Below, one piece after another: positions 21,298 through 30,758 of a stretch of 35,427 bases of DNA. The notes below the pieces were generated by a model, which saw only the letters and a list, made by a program, of their open reading frames with translations, was not told the origin of the DNA and did no database searches. Positions within the stretch are counted from its first letter, which is position 1. Every line of letters starts with the position of its first letter. Location: the IMG/VR virus record IMGVR_UViG_3300030110_004040, positions 1 to 35,427 of that record. One strand, given 5' to 3'. The DNA is from a virus. Both the position numbers and the translations under genes were made by a program.

Positions 21298-22955
21298 TGA
21301 AGCACACGTTTAACAAGTTGGCGCGTGGTGTAAAGCTACAAATAGGCCACATCTACACTGCCATTAGCTCCGCATTGCTCAACCTTACCGATAAGGCGGG
21401 CGGTGCCGATGGGGTGGTGGTTGACCAGATGGCCGCACCGGATGGCCCATTTACTATCCACTTGGCGGTCCCAAACTTTGGGGCTGCACGCAAGGCAACA
21501 TCGATACCTTTTGTCCTGCCTGCATATCAGGATGATGGCATCTGGTCTAACCTGTTTCCCGGTGAGGGCACGCCGGTATTTAGGGTGGAGGCTATTGGTG
21601 TCTCTTTTGACTCACACGATGAGCTTGCCGCAATAGGTGGTTACGGCGCGGCAGACCAGGATAAGGCGATATTTGGTGGCCTTACTGATTATGAGGTTGA
21701 GATCTCAATCCTTGAGACGGAGCAGGAGAGCAATGGCTACACCGTTCAAGACCAGTCTAGATATTCATCGGTATGGTCCAACACAATACCTGCAACAGCA
21801 TGGGAGGCGGGCCTAAACCCGAAAACTTACTCGGAAATCAGTGCAGAACTTAATCCGATGCGCACGTATATACTTAGGGTTGTGGCCCCCAACCTGGATG
21901 CCCAGGCTCCAGTTGTTTACGCCATGCCTAATTTGAATATATGGCTAAGGTTAACCACAGCCCTCTCTGAGAGAGATGTTCATAACCCGTCTGCCGGAAA
22001 GTATGCCCAAAACATGCCCTCAACTCATGACGGCATGGTGCAGACGGATCCAATAACAACGACCAGCCCAGCAGCCGGAGATAAGATTACGGCAGAGTCC
22101 GCAACCCCGACGGATGCATATGATGGCGTCCAGACCGCGCTCGGAAAGGTGGATAAGGTATTCAGGGATAAACTGCGAGGTGGTTACAACATCCACTCTG
22201 AGCTGCCATCCAATGAGAACCTTACAGATGGCGCAGCCTACAAGGTTATCGCGGTGCCGATGTGGGGTAACTTGAGGGAAGACATTACCCCGGCTAATGC
22301 CGGTGTCGCCATGCCGTACATTGGTAGCTCTCCACACACTGCCATGATGACAGACCGAAGAGTTATACCAATCTCAAACAATTTCACCGTCCATCACGTA
22401 ATTGCGTGCGCTAACTATGGGACAGACAATGCCTACCCAAGTCGCGGGTCATCTTTACCGGCTGCATCATTTAGCCATAATGTCGGTGTTGGCATAGGGT
22501 CTGGCTTAAGGTCAGACCTTCACACCTACCAGCAGGTGGCGTATCTAAGGTGGACCCCATACACCGCTGCAACCCATGCCATAGACACATGCCGGGTGAC
22601 GCTCAACGACACAATTAATGACTCATGGGAGATTGTGAGCGCCCCCTTGGTCCATATAGCTGGAGAGGTAAGCGATAATTATGGTGTGCAAGGCAAGCCG
22701 TTTTTTATCGGCCAGTCTAGATTTAACAGCGTTGCGCCAGACGGTACCAATGTGAGGACCAGTGTTGGCAACTCTGTCCATGCGCCGATTGCCCCAAGTA
22801 CTGCTGGTCAGGAAAGTTTTATAGAAGTCAGGTGGGGCATTCAGGACACTACCGATGTCACGACCCTCGACGCTGGCACAGTCATTGTCCCAAGGTACGG
22901 GTATTGGGTTTACATTATAGGCAAGACCACCACGGTCACAAGCAATCAGGAGTAG
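21297..22955 (+). CDS. Putative tail/virion structural protein, beta-rich
   Basis: The 552-residue product is rich in beta-prone and Asn/Thr/Gly segments (YTVQDQSRYSSVWSNTIPATA; PVVYAMPNLNIWLRLTTALS). The N-terminus (MKHTFNKLARGVKLQIGHIY) could be an assembly handle and resembles the start-type region of the preceding protein in being helical. It is coupled to the preceding gene by a TAATG junction. The role might be a tail-tip or adhesin part, but no known domain is visible. Confidence 0.6.
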   Translation: MKHTFNKLARGVKLQIGHIYTAISSALLNLTDKAGGADGVVVDQMAAPDGPFTIHLAVPNFGAARKATSIPFVLPAYQDDGIWSNLFPGEGTPVFRVEAIGVSFDSHDELAAIGGYGAADQDKAIFGGLTDYEVEISILETEQESNGYTVQDQSRYSSVWSNTIPATAWEAGLNPKTYSEISAELNPMRTYILRVVAPNLDAQAPVVYAMPNLNIWLRLTTALSERDVHNPSAGKYAQNMPSTHDGMVQTDPITTTSPAAGDKITAESATPTDAYDGVQTALGKVDKVFRDKLRGGYNIHSELPSNENLTDGAAYKVIAVPMWGNLREDITPANAGVAMPYIGSSPHTAMMTDRRVIPISNNFTVHHVIACANYGTDNAYPSRGSSLPAASFSHNVGVGIGSGLRSDLHTYQQVAYLRWTPYTAATHAIDTCRVTLNDTINDSWEIVSAPLVHIAGEVSDNYGVQGKPFFIGQSRFNSVAPDGTNVRTSVGNSVHAPIAPSTAGQESFIEVRWGIQDTTDVTTLDAGTVIVPRYGYWVYIIGKTTTVTSNQE

Positions 22956-22959
22956 GGCT

Positions 22960-23508
22960 GTGGCTACAGCAGACCAAATCAGACGACAGTCGTACATTCA
23001 GAGCGAGCAGGCACGCACACGTGCAGCCGAAGCCCTTGCCGACCAGATAACCCTGGCTCAACAGGGTGTAACATTGGCTCAAGAGGCAAGCGATAAGAGC
23101 CTTGCTGAGATGAGGGCTCAAGCAGCGAGAGGTCTTGCCAGCCAGTTCCAGGCAGCAGGGCGAAGGGCTGCTGGCGGTGGCACACTCGCAGCGCTTGGGC
23201 AGGCGGGCCTCGATACTGAGCGAGCGGTGTCTGCTCAACAGGCTCAAAACGATGCAAGAATCCAGGCTGCAAAGATGGCTGCGGCAGATGTCGAGGCTAC
23301 CAAGACAATGGAACGCTCAGAGCTTCTTGACCGGCAGAGGAACGCCCAGGAGCAGTTTGCTGCAATCCTTGCAGGCATGCCAGACGAAGATCTTTTTGGC
23401 GCAAACACTGACAGGCAAAACTACTTGCGGTCACAGTATCGACAGGTGGAGGATCCCGCACTCAAGGCCATGATTCTTGAGCGGATAGCTTTGGAGGGTA
23501 AGGGTTAA
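22960..23508 (+). CDS. Internal virion/ejection protein, small (gp14-like by position)
   Basis: The 182-residue product is almost wholly helical and Ala/Gln-rich (EQARTRAAEALADQITLAQQ, AAGRRAAGGGTLAALGQAGL). It is the first of three consecutive helical proteins of about 182, 460 and 1381 residues. This matches the size order of T7 gp14 (196), gp15 (747) and gp16 (1318), which are ejected into the cell to carry DNA through the envelope. GTG start with AGGAG. The assignment is by composition and position. Confidence 0.6.
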   Translation: MATADQIRRQSYIQSEQARTRAAEALADQITLAQQGVTLAQEASDKSLAEMRAQAARGLASQFQAAGRRAAGGGTLAALGQAGLDTERAVSAQQAQNDARIQAAKMAAADVEATKTMERSELLDRQRNAQEQFAAILAGMPDEDLFGANTDRQNYLRSQYRQVEDPALKAMILERIALEGKG

Positions 23509-24890
23509 TGGCACGTATTCTCAGACGCAGAGTGGTTCAGATGCCAAAGGTTGCTTCAAGTAGGCGTAACCTTGCGTCTGAGATTAACCAGTATCTTCAG
23601 TTGGGCCTTAATGCTGGGCAGATTATTGAGAAGATAATCCCTGACGACCCCAAGACAACACCAGAGGCTTACGGAGAAACGGTTAAGGCGCGACTCCTTG
23701 GCACTGGTCAGGACAGCGTGTACGATCAGTATATCAAGGGTCAGATTCAGCAACCCTCTCCGCTAGAAGCAAAGGTCCCTCTCGCCGATGCTTCATCCCC
23801 CGCACCCTCGGCGGGGAGGGTTGTGCCAATCCTTGACAATATGGGCAACCAAGCCCCAGAGCCAGCCCCAGAGCCAGCCCCAGAGCCAGAACCTATGCAG
23901 GCTCAGAAGGCTTACGTTAGCCAAACCGTGACGGATGCACGCAGGGCTAGAGGGGAAACCTTTAGAAAGGTTATGGCCAACTTCAATGAGGGCTTGGCTA
24001 TCGTGAGGGAAAACTCTAACCCGTGGAACCGTGGCGAGAAGATAGACAAGTACATCGCCGCATTTGAAAGAAACCTTGCCAAGTCACCGCTTATGAACAG
24101 CGGTTCAGACAAGGCTCGCCGGGCTGCTGTGGATCTTTACCGTGCAAACCTCAATGCTGCCACAGCGCGGGACAACAGAGCCTCTATAGAAAAAGTGGCT
24201 CAGGAGAACAGAGAAGCCACCGCTGCCGCCATTGAGAGAAGAGCGGTACTCAAAGAACAGTACCGTGTTGCGAAGGATGCGGGCGACAGAGAGCTTGCAA
24301 AGTTTAAGAAGGGGCTCAGGGTTGACCTAGAGAAGCTTTTGCAGAGAAATCGTCTAGGCGTTGAGTCTCACAAGCAGGGAAATCGCGACAAGAATAGGGC
24401 TGCAAAGTATCTGATGGACATTCTCACCAAGAAGCCATCAAAAACCCAGGCTGAAAAAACCTTTATCGCCGAAATGAAGCAAAAAGATAAAGCTGTTGAA
24501 AACTATGATGACGCAATGACCAAGCTTCAGGCCCTTCTCGCCATGGAAAGCACTCAAGATGTATTCTTGTTGGCGGAGAGCGACCTTAACGATGAGCATC
24601 GTCAGATTAGGGAGGATGTGGATGCTCAGATTGCAATCGTGGAAGCCAGAAGAGCAGCGCATTCAGCCATGCTTCAAAGGTTAACGGGTCTAGCAGGGCA
24701 AGACTCTGAGCTGCTAGAGGTAATACCTAATGCACTGCCAGCATTTGAGATGCCTGTGTGGGTGCCAGAGGGTACAGCAGAGCAGCCCGCGCCAGCCGAT
24801 GCCCAGGGTGCAGGCGGCGGTGCAGACCCGGTTAATGATGCGGCTACCGTGAATAAAATACAGCAGGAACTTAGAGGATTTAATCCTTGA
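23508..24890 (+). CDS. Internal virion/ejection protein, medium (gp15-like by position)
   Basis: The product has 460 residues: a basic N-terminus, a Pro/Glu-rich linker (about residues 115-128, PEPAPEPAPEPEP) and a long helical C-terminal body (YRANLNAATARDNRASIEKV; LLQRNRLGVESHKQGNRDKN). The linker is encoded by three 12-base tandem repeats. The start overlaps the preceding stop (TAATG). It is read as the second ejection protein on position and helix content. No enzyme motif is visible. Confidence 0.6.
   Translation: MARILRRRVVQMPKVASSRRNLASEINQYLQLGLNAGQIIEKIIPDDPKTTPEAYGETVKARLLGTGQDSVYDQYIKGQIQQPSPLEAKVPLADASSPAPSAGRVVPILDNMGNQAPEPAPEPAPEPEPMQAQKAYVSQTVTDARRARGETFRKVMANFNEGLAIVRENSNPWNRGEKIDKYIAAFERNLAKSPLMNSGSDKARRAAVDLYRANLNAATARDNRASIEKVAQENREATAAAIERRAVLKEQYRVAKDAGDRELAKFKKGLRVDLEKLLQRNRLGVESHKQGNRDKNRAAKYLMDILTKKPSKTQAEKTFIAEMKQKDKAVENYDDAMTKLQALLAMESTQDVFLLAESDLNDEHRQIREDVDAQIAIVEARRAAHSAMLQRLTGLAGQDSELLEVIPNALPAFEMPVWVPEGTAEQPAPADAQGAGGGADPVNDAATVNKIQQELRGFNP
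23853..23888 (+). repeat. Three tandem copies of a 12-base repeat encoding a Pro-Glu linker
   Basis: GCCCCAGAGCCA occurs exactly three times in a row, followed by a degenerate fourth (GAACC). It encodes the PEPA-type linker in the medium ejection protein. Slippage at this site could change linker length between strains. Confidence 0.9.
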
Positions 24891-24905
24891 TAAAGGGTGG
24901 CGTAA

Positions 24906-27900
24906 GTGGCTGATCCAACAGAAAGCGAACGTTTACCCACAGCCCGTGAGACCATCAACAGGCTAGTGAAACTTGGGCAGACGCCTGAAAAGGCAAGGCT
25001 CCTGGTAGAGGAGAATCTCGGCTTCACCATTCCAACCGGGCAAATGGACCTTACAGCCAAGGAGCTTAAGCGCCGCGCAGAGCAAATCAAGCAGCGCAGG
25101 TCTGAGCCCACAATGTCTGTTGACAACGAGTCTCGGTTCAAGACTCCGGGGCCATCTCGCGGCATCGTTCAGACTGTAGGCGTCCCGATAGCGCAAGCCT
25201 TTGGCGTTGCCACTACGGCGTTTGAGCCATTAAGTGATGAAGAGACGTCATCCGTGGTTAAGACGTTTCAGGATAGCTACAACCAGCTTGAAAAAGAGAC
25301 CGATATTCGCATGGAGAGGGATGCGGCACAAAACTTCATTGATAACGTGTCGGGCATATCTGAGGGTACCATTGACTTCTTTAAACAGGTTATTGGGGCT
25401 AAGTCTGAGCGCGGACTATCTGACACTGAAGCAATATATGATGCATACAAGGCGGGTAGAGCGATCCCTGGACAGGTGATGGCTGGCGGTGCCGCCTTTT
25501 TGGCAAGGCTGGTAACCGACCCTAGAACTTTTTACACGCACCCTGCGGACGCCTTCTTGACAATGGCCCCAATGCTTCCAAGTATTGCGAAGTCAGCAAG
25601 GCTTGGTAATGCCAAGGCGGTAAAGGCGCTCAAGGAGCTAGAAGACGCTGGCGTTTTGAGGTCTGTTGCTGGTGGGGATGTTGCACAGCTTGCGGTCAGA
25701 GGGGCACGCGCTGCCCTAGAGGCACCCGGCAAGGTTTTAGACGCCCCACTGCCCGGCCCGCTCAAGAGCCAAGTCAGAGCCCCGGTCCAGATGATCGATG
25801 GCGTTCCAACTGGCGGTTCAAGAGCAAGAACGTTTAGGGATCTCGCCACCAGTGCGCTCAAGGGTGCAGGTGTTGGGGTAATGGCTGACGAGGTGCTGCT
25901 TGGTGCTCTTGTTGGTGCATCACCAGCGGCACTAGCCCCTGCGGTTCAGGCGTTAAAAAGGTACAGACCAGAGCTTGCAGAGGCCGCTCGCGAGTCAACA
26001 AGGTTTGGCGACCTTCCAGAGAGGGGGGTGTCCGCCTTGTTTAAAGCCGTCGAGGCGGTAGACGGGTCAATGCTTAGGCGCTGGTTTACCGACGTTGCGG
26101 CAATGGATAACGCTAGAGCGGAAGCATTGCTAAGGGAGGCTATCCAACAGCCGGAAAGGTTTGCACAAAGGTTGACCCAGGATATCGACCTCCTGGCCAG
26201 TCTTGCTGAAAAGGCTGACACAAAGACAGGCTTTGAGCTTGCATCCTATGAGCCAGATCTTGGCACGGCCATAACGGTTAGAGATCCTACAGGTGTGCCA
26301 ATGCCGGGTAGCGAGAGCGCCCTACTTCAAAGGCTTGGAGAGGGGTCAACCGCACCATTAGTCGCAAAGCTTGGCCCCGATGAGGCCAGGGTTATTGACC
26401 GGATTGCAGACACAATTGCTGGCGGTCTGTCCAAAGCCAGGGAAGATTTAGCCAAAGGCGTAAAGCCTCAGCAGGACTTGAGAGATAGGTACGTCACGCA
26501 GATACGTGAGGTGTGGACGGGTAACGCACCCGGCTATCTCGATGAGCCATCAGTCAATGGCGCTGTGATGAAATACCTTGTTGATTTAGGCATGGAGCCA
26601 TCAATGGCTGGTGCCCAGCTTAGGCTTGCGGACAGTGAGTGGAGGCAGGGCCGCAAGGTGGTGCAGATAAAGGGCATACCACCGAAGGTTGAAGGCGGTG
26701 ACTGGACCGAGGTCAACATTCGCGATGTTATAGCCAAGGCTGTCGAGAAGTCCCCCGAAGCGAAAAGAACAATCCTCGAAAAGACTGCTGCTGGAATCGT
26801 TAAAAACGAGGCAGTCAACCAGAGAACCAAGCTAATCGCAGATACAGCAAACCCGCTTGTGGAAATCTTCGAGGAACGCTGGCTAAAGAGCGGCGGGGTG
26901 ATGAAGAGTGGTGCCAGGAAAGAGTTCAACAAGATACTCACGGAGAAGCCGGAAGTCTTTACGGACATAATCGTTAAGATGTACGAGCTAGAGAAGGGGC
27001 TAGTCCCCGGTGCTCCGGTCATGTTCTTGCCGATGCAGGGTAGCGGGCTCACAGTGCCCAACCTTACCGCCAACCTACAAGGGCGGCACATTACTACGGT
27101 CGCACAGGCCATATCAGAAAAGCATGGCATATCCCTAGAGGCAGCAAAGAGGGAGGTCCGAGACCTTAGAGACAGAAAGCTGTTCGGCATGGAGAGGGTT
27201 GACGAGCTTGGGGGTTACCTTGACCCAGCCGCAGCTAAGGCTTTCGACAGAATAGATGCCGCCGAGAAGTTTCGCGGTGACGTGAGCAGCTCGCTATCTC
27301 GATGGTCCAAGAGGTTGAAGAAAAACCTGACCGTCCTAAATGTATCATCAGGCGTCAACAACATCACCGCCAACGTCCTGCTCCAGAGCGTAAGCAGGGG
27401 TGTGCCGATGTCTGTAATCATCAATGAGCTTGGTCAGACCGGCCTGTCTTACCGTAGGTTCAAGGCTGGCAAGCTTGATGACCCAGGCGCAACGGCTATG
27501 TATAGAGCACTAGAGCGGACAAACTTGCTCGATAGCGACATGATTGCCGTTGAGACCCACCTATACAAAGGCGAAAGCCTGCCCCAAAGGCTGGCCAAGC
27601 CGTTCGAGAAGTTCTATCGACAAGGTGACGCACTGCCCAAGCTTGAAGAGGCGTCAAGAGTATACAAGAAGTCTATGTCCCAGCTAGACATGCTCAAGAA
27701 TGGTGAGAGCGTGGCGTTCATGGTTGATACCAACAAGGTTGTGCCAATCAAGAGAACCCAGGCGGGCTTTGAGATGAAGGGGCGTGCGCTGTCGGCTGAC
27801 GAGCTTGCCGATATTGTGGCCAGGGGCTCCGCAATGGCTGCTGAAAACAAGTTCTTCAACTACAGTGACACGGGGGCCTTAAGTAAGAAGGTTCTCGCCA

Positions 27901-29051
27901 AGGGTGAGAGCGCGTTCGTATCTCCATTCTATACTTGGTTTAGCAAGGCGCTGGCTGGCAGGCGTGGTGGTCTCGTTGGCAACGTCCTACTGGGGGACTT
28001 TTCCCCAATACTCTCAACGGACAGTGCTGCAATTACGCGAGCGCAGCTTGCCGACGCGACACTCCAATCCGGAAAGAGGGCCATGTTTACCCAGGTCGGT
28101 GACATAGAAGAAAAGGCGGCACGAGACGGCCTGCGCCAAGTGGTGGGGTATGAGGGCATAGAAGAGCCCACGCTGATGACCCGGATGAAGGATGGGGCGA
28201 TTGGCGTCACCAGTTTGCAGGGTGTTAACTTTGCAGCACCTTTTATTCTCGGCCTTCGCGCTGGCTTTGGTGCCCTATCTGTCGGCAGGGGTGACACGTC
28301 GGCAGAGAAGTTAAACTCGCTGATGCGAAAAAGGCAGGAGGGCGAGAGTGTCAGATCTTTTCAGCGCCGCAAACGCAGGGCGTTCCTTGCTCTCAAGCAA
28401 ATTAGGGGCGAAAGGCTTTCAGGCAAGAACTCGCTAGAGCTTTTAGGCTTGGCGGGTGGTCCCATGCTCGACATTCTTAGGGCGATAGAAGAGGACGGCA
28501 AGAATGAGTATGGTTACAGCCGAACTGGAGATGAGCTTTTTGCAGCACTAGGGTCAGCCCTTATTGGCGGCACCGTTGCGCGGGGCATTCAAACGGCGAG
28601 AGCGGCAATTAGTGAGAAGGGGGTTTTCGGCCACCTGCCTGCTGGAGTCAGCCTAGACCCTGCCCGCAAGGAAGAGCTTGCCTCGTTTATGGCCAGGAGG
28701 ATGATAAGCCTTTTTGCTCCAAGGCCCGTAAGGATTAAGTCTCTAAAGAAGTCGAAGAGAACTGTTACATCCAAAGGTGTCAAGAGAGGCAAAGCCAAGT
28801 CAGTAATAAAGGGTGCTGCGGAATACCAAGTCAATGCTGTCAGGGAAGCCCTCACCAAGGGCACGATTGGCGAAATCGAATCTGAGCTTAAGGATATCGA
28901 GGGTAGCAACCTTCAGATAGACAAGGTTGAGCGGAAGAGGTTGCAGGCTTTGAAGAAACTGTGGGAGAATGTAATCCCAGGCGTAATAAAAGATTACGAA
29001 GACAGCATTCCAAGGAATGTTGCCGAGTTTGAAAAAATAAGCCGCGAATAA
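24906..29051 (+). CDS. Large internal virion/ejection protein (gp16-like by position)
   Basis: The product has 1381 residues, the largest in the genome and mostly helical. It is the third member of the proposed ejection set. Ala/Leu/Gly-rich stretches (about residues 190-320) may interact with membrane; a basic segment near 1280 (KKSKRTVTSKGVKRGKAK) may bind DNA. Unlike T7 gp16, I see no lytic transglycosylase motif in the N-terminal region, so peptidoglycan opening may be done by another protein or not be needed. GTG start behind AAAGGG. Confidence 0.6.
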   Translation: MADPTESERLPTARETINRLVKLGQTPEKARLLVEENLGFTIPTGQMDLTAKELKRRAEQIKQRRSEPTMSVDNESRFKTPGPSRGIVQTVGVPIAQAFGVATTAFEPLSDEETSSVVKTFQDSYNQLEKETDIRMERDAAQNFIDNVSGISEGTIDFFKQVIGAKSERGLSDTEAIYDAYKAGRAIPGQVMAGGAAFLARLVTDPRTFYTHPADAFLTMAPMLPSIAKSARLGNAKAVKALKELEDAGVLRSVAGGDVAQLAVRGARAALEAPGKVLDAPLPGPLKSQVRAPVQMIDGVPTGGSRARTFRDLATSALKGAGVGVMADEVLLGALVGASPAALAPAVQALKRYRPELAEAARESTRFGDLPERGVSALFKAVEAVDGSMLRRWFTDVAAMDNARAEALLREAIQQPERFAQRLTQDIDLLASLAEKADTKTGFELASYEPDLGTAITVRDPTGVPMPGSESALLQRLGEGSTAPLVAKLGPDEARVIDRIADTIAGGLSKAREDLAKGVKPQQDLRDRYVTQIREVWTGNAPGYLDEPSVNGAVMKYLVDLGMEPSMAGAQLRLADSEWRQGRKVVQIKGIPPKVEGGDWTEVNIRDVIAKAVEKSPEAKRTILEKTAAGIVKNEAVNQRTKLIADTANPLVEIFEERWLKSGGVMKSGARKEFNKILTEKPEVFTDIIVKMYELEKGLVPGAPVMFLPMQGSGLTVPNLTANLQGRHITTVAQAISEKHGISLEAAKREVRDLRDRKLFGMERVDELGGYLDPAAAKAFDRIDAAEKFRGDVSSSLSRWSKRLKKNLTVLNVSSGVNNITANVLLQSVSRGVPMSVIINELGQTGLSYRRFKAGKLDDPGATAMYRALERTNLLDSDMIAVETHLYKGESLPQRLAKPFEKFYRQGDALPKLEEASRVYKKSMSQLDMLKNGESVAFMVDTNKVVPIKRTQAGFEMKGRALSADELADIVARGSAMAAENKFFNYSDTGALSKKVLAKGESAFVSPFYTWFSKALAGRRGGLVGNVLLGDFSPILSTDSAAITRAQLADATLQSGKRAMFTQVGDIEEKAARDGLRQVVGYEGIEEPTLMTRMKDGAIGVTSLQGVNFAAPFILGLRAGFGALSVGRGDTSAEKLNSLMRKRQEGESVRSFQRRKRRAFLALKQIRGERLSGKNSLELLGLAGGPMLDILRAIEEDGKNEYGYSRTGDELFAALGSALIGGTVARGIQTARAAISEKGVFGHLPAGVSLDPARKEELASFMARRMISLFAPRPVRIKSLKKSKRTVTSKGVKRGKAKSVIKGAAEYQVNAVREALTKGTIGEIESELKDIEGSNLQIDKVERKRLQALKKLWENVIPGVIKDYEDSIPRNVAEFEKISRE

Positions 29052-29079
29052 CCACAACACTATTAAGGAGTGGTAACCA

Positions 29080-29412
29080 ATGGCCGCTGGAATAACAGCA
29101 AGAAGTTACGTAAACAACTGCGTCTTCTCTGCTAAAACAAAGTACATCAAGATCCCTGCGAACTCAGGCTCTGACGCTGAAGACCTCATCAGCCAGATTA
29201 CTTCTTTGGCTGGGTTCTTCCCGTCATCGGTCCTTCTGAGCAACAACTCAGCAGCCACCATCTACATCAGAGACGAAGCAAGCAAGGCTTCGGCAGGCGA
29301 GGGTATCGCCATCTCTGAGCTTGGCAGCATGTTCATCCCCCTGGTTGGCGTTCCAACTGGAGGCATCTACATACAGAACGGTGCGGCAGTCTACGCCCTG
29401 TGCTTTGAGTAG
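29080..29412 (+). CDS. Small virion structural protein
   Basis: The product has 110 residues behind a strong AAGGAG ribosome binding site. It is beta-rich with small polar residues (AATIYIRDEASKASAGEG; IPLVGVPTGGIYIQNGAAVY). The strong ribosome binding site suggests high-level synthesis, which would suit a capsid decoration or fibre-tip protein. It precedes the fibre genes. The family is not recognised. Confidence 0.6.
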   Translation: MAAGITARSYVNNCVFSAKTKYIKIPANSGSDAEDLISQITSLAGFFPSSVLLSNNSAATIYIRDEASKASAGEGIAISELGSMFIPLVGVPTGGIYIQNGAAVYALCFE

Positions 29413-29420
29413 GGGGCAAC

Positions 29421-29912
29421 ATGAGCAACCTGCTAAGCAACTTTACAAACAGTGGTCCGGTATCTGGTGGTTCCGGTAGTGGCACCGTCACCTCGGTCGG
29501 CCTTTCGTCCGACTCTGGTAGCGTCACACCCATCACAGCATCTGGCACCTTTGCCATCGTTGGTGCTGATGGCGTATCGACCAGCGCATCGGGCTCGACT
29601 CTTACAATTTCTGGTGGTGGCTCTCGTAGTATTGCAACGAAGACTGGCAACTACAGCGTCACCGCTTCGGATGGCTTCATTCTGATTGACCATTCCGGCA
29701 GCTCAGGAGACATCACCCTCACACTTCCAGCGCCAGCTTCGGGGTTGAGTGGTGAGTCCTGGCACTTCATCGACACAGGTTCAGCGGGCACCTATAAGAC
29801 CATCATTGACGGCAATGGTGGCAACGTGAACGGATCGAGCACTTACAATCTGATTGGCGCTAACGCGGCAGTCTCAATCGTGTCTGATGGCACTAACTTT
29901 TACGTGTACTAG
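29421..29912 (+). CDS. Putative fibre protein, short
   Basis: The product has 163 residues. The first about 80 are Gly/Ser/Thr-rich repeats (GSGSGTVTSVGLSSDSGS), followed by ATKTGNYSVTASDGFILIDH and a beta-strand run. The segment resembles modular repeats found in tail fibres and in other phages' short fibre proteins. It probably combines with the adjacent 29924-30757 and 30759-31472 products to make the host-recognition apparatus. Confidence 0.65.
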   Translation: MSNLLSNFTNSGPVSGGSGSGTVTSVGLSSDSGSVTPITASGTFAIVGADGVSTSASGSTLTISGGGSRSIATKTGNYSVTASDGFILIDHSGSSGDITLTLPAPASGLSGESWHFIDTGSAGTYKTIIDGNGGNVNGSSTYNLIGANAAVSIVSDGTNFYVY

Positions 29913-29923
29913 GAGGTACAACG

Positions 29924-30757
29924 GTGGCTTATTCAGTATCAAATGACAGCGTGCTTTTGGGTAATGACCTTAAGGCTTCGGACGGAACGACGGCAATCAC
30001 CTTGACCGACAGCACTGGTGCTGTTGCAACCGCAGGCGCAGTCAGCGCAGGTGGCGACGTCACCCTTGCAAGCGGTAAAGACCTTGTGCTCCAGGGCGGC
30101 GGCTACATCAAGGCCGGTGCCAGCGGCACCCTCTTCAAGAACAGCAGCGACACCACCATCCTAAGCAGCTCGGGCGGGGACATCTCCGTCAGTGCAAACC
30201 TGGGTGTTACCGGAGACCTCACCGTCACCGGCAATGACATCAAGGACAGCAGTGCCGCAACCGCACTGTCCTTCAGCTCTGGTGCTGTTACCACTGGTGG
30301 CAACTTCACCGTTGGTTCGTCGGGTACCACCACATTCAACGGCATTGCCTACACATGGCCATCTGCTGACGCGACCTCTTCTGGCTACGTCCTCAAGAGC
30401 AATAGCCTGGGCACCCTTTCATGGGGCGCTGATAATTCCGGTGGTATCACCACTAGCCGACAGACTGGCACCAGCTTTTCTGCTGCCGCTGGGTATTTCT
30501 ACCTGTGCGACATCAGCGCAAGCTGCGAAGTGACCCTCCCGACGCCATCTGCTGGTGACCGCATTATCTTCAAGGCTGGTGGCTCTGTCAGCGGAAGCGT
30601 TAAGGTTTCGCTGAAGTCCGCTGCTGCTGCTGACAAGATTGATGGCGCTGCACACAACTCCAGCCCACTTGACGCCCTTGTTACTGCATACGCTGCCGTT
30701 GAGCTTGTCGCCTGTGCTGGTGACGGCCTTGGCACCATTGAATGGTTCATCGTGTAA
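29924..30757 (+). CDS. Tail fibre protein
   Basis: The product has 277 residues. Typical fibre repeat units are present: VTLASGKDLVLQGGGYIKAG, NLGVTGDLTVTGNDIKDSS, NFTVGSSGTTTFNGIAYTWP and then GYVLKSNSLGTLSWGAD. These repeats (including the YTWPSAD...LSWG step) are widespread in phage fibres of aquatic bacteria. The C-terminal 100 residues are a distinct beta domain, the likely receptor-facing or trimerisation end. GTG start behind GGAGG. Confidence 0.8.
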   Translation: MAYSVSNDSVLLGNDLKASDGTTAITLTDSTGAVATAGAVSAGGDVTLASGKDLVLQGGGYIKAGASGTLFKNSSDTTILSSSGGDISVSANLGVTGDLTVTGNDIKDSSAATALSFSSGAVTTGGNFTVGSSGTTTFNGIAYTWPSADATSSGYVLKSNSLGTLSWGADNSGGITTSRQTGTSFSAAAGYFYLCDISASCEVTLPTPSAGDRIIFKAGGSVSGSVKVSLKSAAAADKIDGAAHNSSPLDALVTAYAAVELVACAGDGLGTIEWFIV

Positions 30758-30758
30758 C

